DNA of 11,750 bases from Elusimicrobiota bacterium. GTDB taxonomy: Bacteria; Elusimicrobiota; Elusimicrobia; UBA1565; UBA9628. The notes under the pieces are model-generated. The model ran no database searches. It was given only the letters and a program-made list of their open reading frames with translations, and had not been told where the DNA came from. The position numbers and the translations under genes are program-made. The stretch is taken from NCBI GenBank assembly GCA_028869495.1, contig JAGWRY010000299.1, positions 1-11,750 on the forward strand. The letters are read 5' to 3'. This document shows, in pieces, positions 6,337 through 11,750 of the stretch (its first letter is position 1; the number at the start of each line of letters is the position of its first letter).

Positions 6337-6594
6337 TCAGCTGAGGTGCTTGCTGACCAGCTTCGTCATCTCGAACATGTTGACGACGGACTTGCCGCCG
6401 AAGACGGCCTTCAGCTTCTCGTCCGCGTTGATGTTGCGCTTGTTCTTCTTGTCCTGGAGGCCGTTCTTCTTGATGTAAGCCCAGAGCTTCTTGACGACCT
6501 CGGTCCGGGGCAGAGCCTTCGAGCCGACGACCTCCGCGAGCTTCGCGCTCGGCGTGAGTTCCTTCATGAACGCCGCGTTCGCCTTCTTGGCCAT
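6337..6594 (-). CDS. stand-alone SWIB/MDM2-domain protein
   Basis: 85 residues, basic, with nearly the whole length one SWIB fold. LPRTEVVKKLWAYIKKNGLQ (28-47) is followed by DKKNKRNINADEKLKAVFG (48-66), then VVNMFEMTKLVSKHL at the end. These are the conserved blocks of the SWIB/MDM2 family. In eukaryotes SWIB is part of chromatin remodellers; in chlamydiae it is found alone or fused to topoisomerase I; short single-domain versions are common in several other phyla. The role in bacteria is unsettled. A nucleoid or DNA-topology function is an inference from the Lys-rich surface and eukaryotic relatives. GGAG at 6606-6609 (minus strand), 11 bases before the ATG, supports the start. The gene is monocistronic, with the shared hairpin just after the stop. 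Confidence 0.92.
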   Translation of the reverse strand: MAKKANAAFMKELTPSAKLAEVVGSKALPRTEVVKKLWAYIKKNGLQDKKNKRNINADEKLKAVFGGKSVVNMFEMTKLVSKHLS

Positions 6595-6632
6595 GTTGGT
6601 GGTGTCTCCGTGATGCCGGCTCGCCTCAGACG

Positions 6633-6665
6633 GGGCCTTCCGGCTTGATAGGCCCCATTCAAGCC
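6633..6665 (-). promoter_or_regulatory. two overlapping, mutually exclusive hairpins upstream of the SWIB gene
   Basis: GGCTTGA (6642-6648) and TCAAGCC (6659-6665) form one 7-bp stem. GGGGCC (6633-6638) and GGCCCC (6651-6656) form another 6-bp stem. The second stem uses bases in the loop of the first, so both cannot form fully together. They lie 39-71 bases upstream of the SWIB start codon. They could be a regulatory leader, an operator, or part of the end of the GNAT transcript. Confidence 0.35.
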
Positions 6666-6685
6666 GATTTCCCGTCGGAAGTCAA

Positions 6686-6708
6686 GGCGCCCTCCGTCGG
6701 GAGACGCC
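6686..6708 (-). terminator. hairpin just after the GNAT stop codon
   Basis: On the minus strand GGCGT-CTCC, loop CGAC, GGAG-(G)-GCGCC forms nine pairs (one G-T) with a single bulge, starting one base past the stop. The following TTGACTTCC is only weakly T-rich. It is the likely end of the lon-hydrolase-MOSC-cNBD-GNAT transcript. Confidence 0.6.
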
Positions 6709-6709
6709 C

Positions 6710-7312
6710 TCAGGCGCGTCGCGGGCGGACCCGGCCGGTCCAGCGGATCCCGAACTCCTCGCAGGTCGCGCTGTACATCAGGAGGTCGACCCAGCGCCCG
6801 CGCAGGAAGACCGCGCGGCGCTTGAGGCCCTCCCGGCGCAGGCCCAGCGAGCGCGCCAGCGCGATCGAGCGGCGGTTGCCGGGCTCGACGCCCGCCTCGA
6901 CGCGGTGCAGACGGAGGTCCCGGAACGCCACGTCGAGCATCGCCCGGACCGCCTCCTTGCCGTAGCCCCGTCGCCAGTGCCGGTTCAGGATCGAGTAGCC
7001 GAGGTAGGCCGACTGCGCGAGGCCCCGGAGCACGTCCATCGCCGACACCGTCCCGACCAGCTCCCCGGTGTCCCGGCGGAAGACGGCCAGGTCGTAGAAG
7101 CCGTCCGCCGCGCGTCGCCGGGCCCGCTCGGCGAGCAGGGCCCGGAAGCGGGCGCGGGTCAGCGCGGCGGCCCCGCGCGGGCCGCCGTCCCAGGCGTTGC
7201 GCTTCGGGAGGGCCCCGGCGTAGGCGTCCCGCCAGCGCGCGTAGTCGCGGGGGGCGAGCGGGCGGACCTCCAGCCGGCGCGTGCGGCGGCGCAGGGGCCC
7301 GGCGCGCGTCAC
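6710..7312 (-). CDS. GNAT N-acetyltransferase, RimJ/RimL type
   Basis: 200 residues from a GTG whose last two bases start the upstream gene's TGA (GTGA overlap). The open frame extends further 5', but that part covers the cNBD gene in another frame. LEVRPLAPRDYARW (14-27) is the usual RimJ/RimL opening. SAYLGYSILNRHWRRGYGKE (101-120) holds the acetyl-CoA pyrophosphate loop RRGYGK. LHRVEAGVEPGNRRSIALA (135-153) and SLGLRREGLKRRAVFLRGRW (155-174) complete the fold with the typical N-x-x-S-I segment. Such enzymes acetylate protein N-termini, antibiotics or polyamines; no substrate can be named here. Residues 1-12 are Arg-rich, so a slightly later start is possible. It is last in the run, directly before a hairpin terminator. 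Confidence 0.87.
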   Translation of the reverse strand: MTRAGPLRRRTRRLEVRPLAPRDYARWRDAYAGALPKRNAWDGGPRGAAALTRARFRALLAERARRRAADGFYDLAVFRRDTGELVGTVSAMDVLRGLAQSAYLGYSILNRHWRRGYGKEAVRAMLDVAFRDLRLHRVEAGVEPGNRRSIALARSLGLRREGLKRRAVFLRGRWVDLLMYSATCEEFGIRWTGRVRPRRA

Positions 7313-7764
7313 GAGGCGTGCGCGGAGACGAACCGGCGCTGCGCCGCGATGCGCCGCATCTCGGCGGCGGCAGCGGGGTTCTCGCTCAGCACGAACCGGA
7401 AATCGGCGGCGGTCAGCGTGAACAGGCGCGTCGGCTCGGCGCAGACGATCGTCGCGCCGCGCGGCGCGTCGGAGATCAGCGCGCTCTCGCCGAAGAACTC
7501 GCCGGGGCCCAGAGTCGCGACGGTCCGCGAGAAGACGCCCCAGCGGCGCAGGCGGACCTCGACCCGGCCTTGATAGACGACGTAGAAGGCGTCCCCGGCC
7601 GCGCCCTGCTTGAACACCGTCTCGCCCGCCGCGCAGGAGAAGAGCAGGACCTGCGGCAGGATGCGGTCGAGCTGGCCGACGGTCAGCGGCGCGAAGAAGT
7701 CCGTCTTGCGCAGCATCCCGGCCAGGATGCCCAGCTCCGAGTCGCCGAGCTCGAGCCGCTTCAT
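7309..7764 (-). CDS. stand-alone cyclic nucleotide-binding domain protein
   Basis: 151 residues from the ATG that overlaps the MOSC gene stop (ATGA). The open frame runs further upstream but lies over the MOSC gene out of phase. Residues 24-130 form a CRP-type cyclic-nucleotide-binding beta-roll: FAPLTVGQLDRIL, then AAGETVFKQGAAGDAFYVVYQG, then LGPGEFFGESALISDAPRGA. The phosphate-binding cassette keeps Gly-Glu (92-93) and the key Arg102 in PRGATI, so cAMP or cGMP binding is plausible. There is no helix-turn-helix or catalytic domain after the roll, only a short basic helix, so it is not a CRP-type regulator. It may act as a soluble sensor subunit for a partner such as the GNAT encoded next; fused cNBD-GNAT enzymes are known in mycobacteria. 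That pairing is an inference. Confidence 0.86.
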   Translation of the reverse strand: MKRLELGDSELGILAGMLRKTDFFAPLTVGQLDRILPQVLLFSCAAGETVFKQGAAGDAFYVVYQGRVEVRLRRWGVFSRTVATLGPGEFFGESALISDAPRGATIVCAEPTRLFTLTAADFRFVLSENPAAAAEMRRIAAQRRFVSAHAS

Positions 7765-8489
7765 ATCGGAATTGAAGCAACTTCGGCGGGCGGCGTCCAC
7801 GACACCGCGTCGCCGACCGCGCAGGCCCCGGCCTCCGTCGCCCGCGCGTAGACGCCGAGCGTCCCGCCGGAGGCCAGGATCACCTGCAAGACTCTCTGCG
7901 CCTTGGCCTGACCAGGTTGGGCGAGTGTTGTCATCACGCAGCGCTTGACCGGCTTGAGGACGCGGAGCGCGAGCGTCCCGAGGCGGACCTCGCCGCCGGG
8001 CCAGGCGTCCTCGGGGCGCCCGGGCGCCTCCAGCGCGATCAGGACGTTCGGCCGGAAGCGGCGCGCGTCGAAGTCCTCGCCCGAGGCGGACATCGTCTTC
8101 AGGGCCGCCGTCGTCAGCAGGTGCAGCGGGTGGTCGTCGAAGTGCCCGCCTCCGGCGTCCTGCCGCGACCAGGCGGCCTCGACGCCCAGCAGGCGCGAGA
8201 GCGCGGCGGCCCCGGCCGGGTCGTCCGTCCGCGTCCGGCTCCCGTCCGGGAGCTCGACCTCGGCGGGCGGGGGCGGCTCGCCGGCGCGCGGCTCGTCCAG
8301 GAAGCGCGCGGAGCAGAGCAGGAGGGGCGCGAAGCGCTTCGCGCTCAGGACCCGGCCCGTCGCCGTCTCGCGCAGGCACCAGCCCCGGTCGCCGGGGATT
8401 CCCGCGCGGAGCACGGGGACGGAGGCGAGCTCCTCGCCGCCCATCGACTTGACCGGATAGCGGCGCAGGGCCGCGACGCGCGCCGTCAC
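7761..8489 (-). CDS. MOSC-domain protein with MOSC N-terminal beta-barrel domain
   Basis: 242 residues from a GTG overlapping the hydrolase stop (GTGA). A longer open frame upstream covers the hydrolase gene. The N-terminal domain opens with VAALRRYPVKSMGGEEL (5-21) and continues with IPGDRGWCL. The MOSC domain follows with DFDARRFRPNVLIALE (139-154) and LKPVKRCVMTTL (178-189). Cys184 in the RC-x-x-TT motif matches the cysteine that in mARC, YcbX and sulfurase MOSC domains holds molybdenum or carries sulfur. The usual first Cys of the KPCxRC motif is Val181 here, and the VDPxTG that normally follows is replaced by LAQPGQ. The family binds molybdenum cofactor and reduces N-hydroxylated compounds in the YcbX/mARC branch. 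That activity is likely in kind but not proven, and no ferredoxin-like domain is attached. Confidence 0.87.
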   Translation of the reverse strand: MTARVAALRRYPVKSMGGEELASVPVLRAGIPGDRGWCLRETATGRVLSAKRFAPLLLCSARFLDEPRAGEPPPPAEVELPDGSRTRTDDPAGAAALSRLLGVEAAWSRQDAGGGHFDDHPLHLLTTAALKTMSASGEDFDARRFRPNVLIALEAPGRPEDAWPGGEVRLGTLALRVLKPVKRCVMTTLAQPGQAKAQRVLQVILASGGTLGVYARATEAGACAVGDAVSWTPPAEVASIPI

Positions 8490-9286
8490 TCGGGCAGGCC
8501 CGCCGCGAACGCGGCGATCGCCGCGGCCAGCGCCCGCGGCGCGTCGAGCGGGACGTGGTGGTGCGCGCCCGGGATCTCGACCGCGCGGGCGCCGGGGAGC
8601 TCGCGCGCCGAGCGCGCGAGGTCCTCGCGGCTCATCAGCGTGCTGAACTCTCCGCGCGCGAGGAGGGCCGGCACGCGCACCCGCGCGAGCACGCCCCAGA
8701 CCGGGTCCAGGCGCACGCCGAGCGCGCGCCAATCGAACTTCCACGTGAATCCGCCCTCGACCGGGCGCAGGCTGCGGCGCCCGAGCGCGCGCAGGTCCTC
8801 CGCGGAGAGCGCGGTCCCGTCCGGCTCCAGGCGGAAGCGCGCGGAGGCGGCGTCCTCGTCCGGGTAGACCGGCTGGGGGCGGTTGCGCAGGCGCGCGAAG
8901 CGGCCGGGACGGTCGGTCCGCGGCTCGGTCAGGAAGTCGATCGCGACGACGCCGCGCAGGCGCTCCGGGTGCGCGGCCGCGTAGCGCAGCGCGATGCGCG
9001 CGCCCATCGAGTGGCCGCAGAGGACGAAGCGCTCCCAGCCGAGCGCGGCGCGCGCGGTCTCGACGTCTTCGACCCAGGTCTCCGGCGCGTAGGCGCCGTC
9101 CTCGGTCCGGCCGCTGTCGCCGTGGCCGCGGAAGTCGAGCGCGGCCGCGCGCAGGACCCCGCCCCAGAGCGGGACGACCGGATCCCACCAGCCCGAATGC
9201 GCGGCCATCCCGTGCGCGAGCAGGACCGGCGCGCCGGCGCCGCCCCAGTCGCGCAGGCGGACCGGGCCGGCGTCGAGCTCCGTCAT
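8486..9286 (-). CDS. alpha/beta hydrolase
   Basis: 266 residues. The oxyanion-hole motif is in VLLAHGMAAHSGWW (21-34), DFRGHGDSGR is at 51-60, the nucleophile elbow is GHSMG at 91-95 (Ser93), and the catalytic His is in GAHHHVPLDAP at 240-250. The acid is probably Glu213 or a nearby residue in LLARGEFSTLMS. Residues about 120-200 are the variable cap, so the substrate cannot be inferred; esters, lactones or C-C bonds are all handled by this family. The start lies 10 bases after the lon stop on the same strand. TAGAAT, overlapping the lon stop, sits seven bases before the ATG, so the gene may have its own promoter as well as lon read-through. Its end overlaps the MOSC start by four bases. Confidence 0.9.
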   Translation of the reverse strand: MTELDAGPVRLRDWGGAGAPVLLAHGMAAHSGWWDPVVPLWGGVLRAAALDFRGHGDSGRTEDGAYAPETWVEDVETARAALGWERFVLCGHSMGARIALRYAAAHPERLRGVVAIDFLTEPRTDRPGRFARLRNRPQPVYPDEDAASARFRLEPDGTALSAEDLRALGRRSLRPVEGGFTWKFDWRALGVRLDPVWGVLARVRVPALLARGEFSTLMSREDLARSARELPGARAVEIPGAHHHVPLDAPRALAAAIAAFAAGLPE

Positions 9287-9293
9287 GCGGACG

Positions 9294-9299
9294 ATTCTA
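9294..9299 (-). promoter_or_regulatory. -10-like element TAGAAT before the hydrolase gene, overlapping the lon stop
   Basis: On the minus strand TAGAAT ends seven bases before the hydrolase ATG and includes the lon TAG. The spacing matches the TAGAAT before the cstA-type gene. No -35 match is seen at the usual distance. It could drive a leaderless transcript for the four downstream genes. Confidence 0.4.
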
Positions 9300-11750
9300 G
9301 CGGTTCTGCGCCGCGGGCGCGAGGACCCGCTTCAGGATCTCGTCGTAGGACTTCACCGGCACCAGCTCGATCCCGTCGCGGACCTCCTGCGGGATCTCGG
9401 CGACGTCGCGCTCGTTGGCCGCCGGGAAGAAGACGGTCTTGTAGCCCATCCGGTGCGCGGCCATCACCTTCTGCGGGAGCCCGCCGATCGGCAGGACGCG
9501 GCCGGTCATCGTGATCTCGCCGGTCATCGCGATGCCCGGCTTGACCGCGCGCCCGGTCAGGCGGCTGATGATCGCCGTCGTCATCGCGGTGCCCGCCGAC
9601 GGCCCGTCGATCTTGCCGGCCGGCGTGAACGCGATCTCGAGGTCCACCTTCGAGAAGTCGAAGTCCTTCAGGCCCAGCGCCTCGGCGTTCGTCTTCACGT
9701 ACGCGTAGGCGTTGTGGGCCGAGTCGTCGATCATCTCGAGCATCTGGCGGCGAAGCTGCAGCCGCCCGGTGCCCGGGACGGCGACGACCTCGACGTTCAG
9801 CGTGCTGCCGCCGTGGTCGTTGACCGCCAGGCCGGTCGCCATGCCGACGTCGTTCTCGGCGGTCTCGCGGTGGCGCATCGGCGCCTGGCCGAGGTACTTC
9901 TCGACCGCGGCTTCGTCGACGGTGCCGGGGACCGGCTCGCCGCGCGTCTCGATCCAGGCCGAGATCTTGCGCATCAGCTCCTCGATCTTCTGGCCGAGCT
10001 TGCGCACGCCGGACTCCAGCGTGTAGCCCTCGACGATGCGCAGCAGCGCGGCCTTGGTCGGCGCCGCCTCCTCGGGCTTGAGGCCGGCCTCCTTCAGCGC
10101 GCGCGGCACCAGGTGGCGCTCGGCGATGCCGACCTTCTCCTGGGGCGTGTAGCCGTTGAACTGGATGATCTCCATGCGGTCGCGCAGCGGCTCCGGGATC
10201 GAGGAGATGTCGTTGGCCGTCACGATGAACAGCGTCTGCGACAGGTCGTACGGGACGTCCAGGTAGTGGTCGCGGAACGTGTTGTTCTGCGCCGGGTCCA
10301 GGATCTCGAGCAGCGCCGCCGTCGGGTCGCCGTGGTTGCCTTCGCGGCCGAGCTTGTCGACCTCGTCGAGCAGCATCACCGGGTTGATCGTGCCGGCCGC
10401 CTTCATCTGGCGGATCAGCGCGCCGGGCTGGGAGCCGACGTAGGTGCGGCCGTGGCCGCGCAGCTCGGCCGTGTCGTGCACGCCGCCGAGCGACAGGCGC
10501 ACGAAGCGGCGGCCGACGGCCTTCGCGATCGACGCGGCGATCGAGGTCTTGCCGACGCCGGGCGGGCCGACGAAGCAGAGGATCGCGCCCTTGAGCGAGC
10601 CGGTGCGCTTGCGCACCGCGAGGAACTCGAGGATGCGCTCCTTGACCTTGTCGAGGCCGTAGTGGTCGGCGTCCATGATCTCGCGCGCTTTCGCGACGTC
10701 GAAGACGTCCTGCGTGCGCCGGCTCCACGGCACCTCGGTCAGCCACTCCAGGTACGTGCGGATCTTCTGCGCCTCGGAGTCCTTCGGGTTCATCTGCGCG
10801 AGCTTCTCGAACTCCTTGACCGCGGTCTTCTGCACGTCCTCGGGCATGCCGATCGCCTTCATCTTGGCCTGCAGGCCCTCGAGCGTGTCGAGGTTGCCCT
10901 GGTCCTCGGGCGGGGCGCCGCCGTCCGCCGCGGAGGACGCGGAGGGCGCGGCGCGGGCGGCCGCGCGCTTGGCCTGGAGCATGGCGGCCGTCTCGAGGAT
11001 CAGGTCCTCCATCATCGACTCGGTCGACGGGGCCTCGAGCAGGCGGAGCTTGACCGCCTCGTGGAGAGGGAGCTCCTCGGCCAGCATGCCGGCCGCGCGC
11101 GCCGGGTTCTGCTCGGCCAGGACGTGCGCGACGAGGTCCTCCGGGATGGATTCGGGGTCGACGGACGAGTACTCGCGGACCAGGAGCTTCGCGGTCGCCG
11201 CGAGGCTCGCCAGGCGCCTCGCGTCGCCGGGGCGGACCGGCGGGTAGGAGACCTTGGCCATCAGCGCCTTTTTCGGGGCCTGCGCGTAGCCGTTGATCCG
11301 GACCGGGCGCAGGATCTCCATCGAGACCTTCAGCCCTTCGCCGTCCCGCACCGGGTTCGTGAAGCGCGCGAGCGCCGCCGTCGCGTTGTGGCCCTGCTTG
11401 GTCGAGCCGCCCGAGGTCGCGGCGATCGCCCAGCCGCCGTTGGCGAGGGCCTCGCGGACCTGGAGCGCGGCCGGCGTGCCCGGCGCGACGCGGAAGCTGC
11501 GCTGGTAGACGCCGGGGAAGTAGATCTTCTGGAAGGTGATGACCGGGGCCTCGGGCGGGCCGTCGTACGGGGCGAGCGGGCCGCCGGAGCCGCCGCCGCC
11601 GGCGGAGCCGCCGTTGGAGCCGGCGCCGTCGAAGCTGCGCGAGCCGCCGTCCTCGGAGCTGGCGCGGTTCTTGGCCTCGGCGGCGGCCGCGTCGAGCGCG
11701 GCGCGCGCGGACGGCCGGCGCGCGACGGTCTTCGCCGACTTCGGGATCCG
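9297..11750 (-). CDS. lon: ATP-dependent protease Lon, with N-terminal extension (5' end outside window)
   Basis: The frame is open to the window edge, so the GTG at 11351 is internal; 817 residues are visible. Visible residues 1-30 are Lys/Arg/Ala-rich and 35-57 Gly/Ser-rich. About 67-175 is the Lon substrate-binding domain (VITFQKIYFPGVYQRSF; GEGLKVSMEILRPVRI). A shortened, Ala-rich helical linker follows. The AAA+ module has Walker A GPPGVGKT at 395-402, RGHGRTYVGSQPG and Walker B VMLLDEVDKL. The protease domain keeps Ser718 in DGPSAG and Lys761 in PIGGLPQK, 43 residues apart as in E. coli Lon (S679/K722). Lon degrades misfolded and regulatory proteins in the cytosol. Oddities are the extension, loss of the conserved coiled-coil segment usually read as YYLREQLKAIQ, and PQ for the usual KE before the catalytic Lys. 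It heads the minus-strand gene run. Confidence 0.95.
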   Translation of the reverse strand, partial: RIPKSAKTVARRPSARAALDAAAAEAKNRASSEDGGSRSFDGAGSNGGSAGGGGSGGPLAPYDGPPEAPVITFQKIYFPGVYQRSFRVAPGTPAALQVREALANGGWAIAATSGGSTKQGHNATAALARFTNPVRDGEGLKVSMEILRPVRINGYAQAPKKALMAKVSYPPVRPGDARRLASLAATAKLLVREYSSVDPESIPEDLVAHVLAEQNPARAAGMLAEELPLHEAVKLRLLEAPSTESMMEDLILETAAMLQAKRAAARAAPSASSAADGGAPPEDQGNLDTLEGLQAKMKAIGMPEDVQKTAVKEFEKLAQMNPKDSEAQKIRTYLEWLTEVPWSRRTQDVFDVAKAREIMDADHYGLDKVKERILEFLAVRKRTGSLKGAILCFVGPPGVGKTSIAASIAKAVGRRFVRLSLGGVHDTAELRGHGRTYVGSQPGALIRQMKAAGTINPVMLLDEVDKLGREGNHGDPTAALLEILDPAQNNTFRDHYLDVPYDLSQTLFIVTANDISSIPEPLRDRMEIIQFNGYTPQEKVGIAERHLVPRALKEAGLKPEEAAPTKAALLRIVEGYTLESGVRKLGQKIEELMRKISAWIETRGEPVPGTVDEAAVEKYLGQAPMRHRETAENDVGMATGLAVNDHGGSTLNVEVVAVPGTGRLQLRRQMLEMIDDSAHNAYAYVKTNAEALGLKDFDFSKVDLEIAFTPAGKIDGPSAGTAMTTAIISRLTGRAVKPGIAMTGEITMTGRVLPIGGLPQKVMAAHRMGYKTVFFPAANERDVAEIPQEVRDGIELVPVKSYDEILKRVLAPAAQNR

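Noticed and set aside
7309..8379. CRISPR array or tandem repeats in the GC-rich minus-strand genes
   Set aside because: GCGCG-rich words recur because of codon bias, but no regular repeat-spacer pattern is present here or elsewhere in the window.
8490..9188. 5' extension of the MOSC reading frame over the hydrolase gene
   Set aside because: The extension is Arg/Pro/Gly-rich shadow sequence; the MOSC hallmark begins right after the GTG at 8489, which overlaps the hydrolase stop.
9283..10746. Minus-strand open frame of 487 residues overlapping lon
   Set aside because: It is an Arg/Pro/Gly-rich out-of-frame shadow of lon.

Overview
High-G+C (roughly 70% by eye) bacterial chromosome segment from a Gram-negative organism. 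A PorV/PorQ-type outer-membrane barrel beside a protein with a C-terminal sorting-type domain, a free-standing SWIB protein and a 614-residue CstA would suit a deep-branching lineage such as Elusimicrobiota. That placement is an inference from gene content; no marker gene in the window proves it.

Left part (1-2982, plus strand). The end of a secreted or surface protein with a C-terminal FlgD/type-IX-like Ig domain overlaps by 4 bases a PorV-like barrel gene. One base later comes an unrecognised 166-residue protein. It is followed by a 373-residue protein combining an RNA-polymerase-alpha-CTD-like helix-hairpin-helix with a sigma-70 region-4-like helix-turn-helix. Its reading frame ends inside a 48-base sequence with the exact geometry of the 3' part of a tRNA-Glu(CTC): anticodon loop, variable loop, T arm, 3' acceptor strand and CCA. 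No matching 5' half is present. A T run follows the CCA. This looks like the distal attachment site (attR) of an element integrated in a tRNA-Glu gene, with the element to the left and the ordinary chromosome resuming to the right. The two unknown genes have somewhat lower G+C than the genes to the right.

Middle part (3083-6594). A cstA-type pyruvate/peptide transporter gene (minus) is divergent from a YajR-like major facilitator gene (plus), with a short intergenic region rich in repeats. The MFS gene converges on a SWIB-domain gene (minus) across a strong shared hairpin.

Right part (6710-11750, minus strand). A compact gene run reads, in transcription order: lon (5' end outside the window), alpha/beta hydrolase, MOSC-domain protein, stand-alone cyclic-nucleotide-binding-domain protein, GNAT acetyltransferase. 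The last four are chained by three 4-base start/stop overlaps, so they are probably translationally coupled. A hairpin just past the last stop probably ends the transcript. Lon keeps its ATPase motifs and Ser-Lys dyad. It carries a basic, then Gly/Ser-rich N-terminal extension and seems to lack much of the usual coiled-coil before the ATPase module.

Several genes (cstA, MFS, hydrolase) have a -10-like hexamer 6-8 bases before the start codon and no usable Shine-Dalgarno, which suggests leaderless transcripts.
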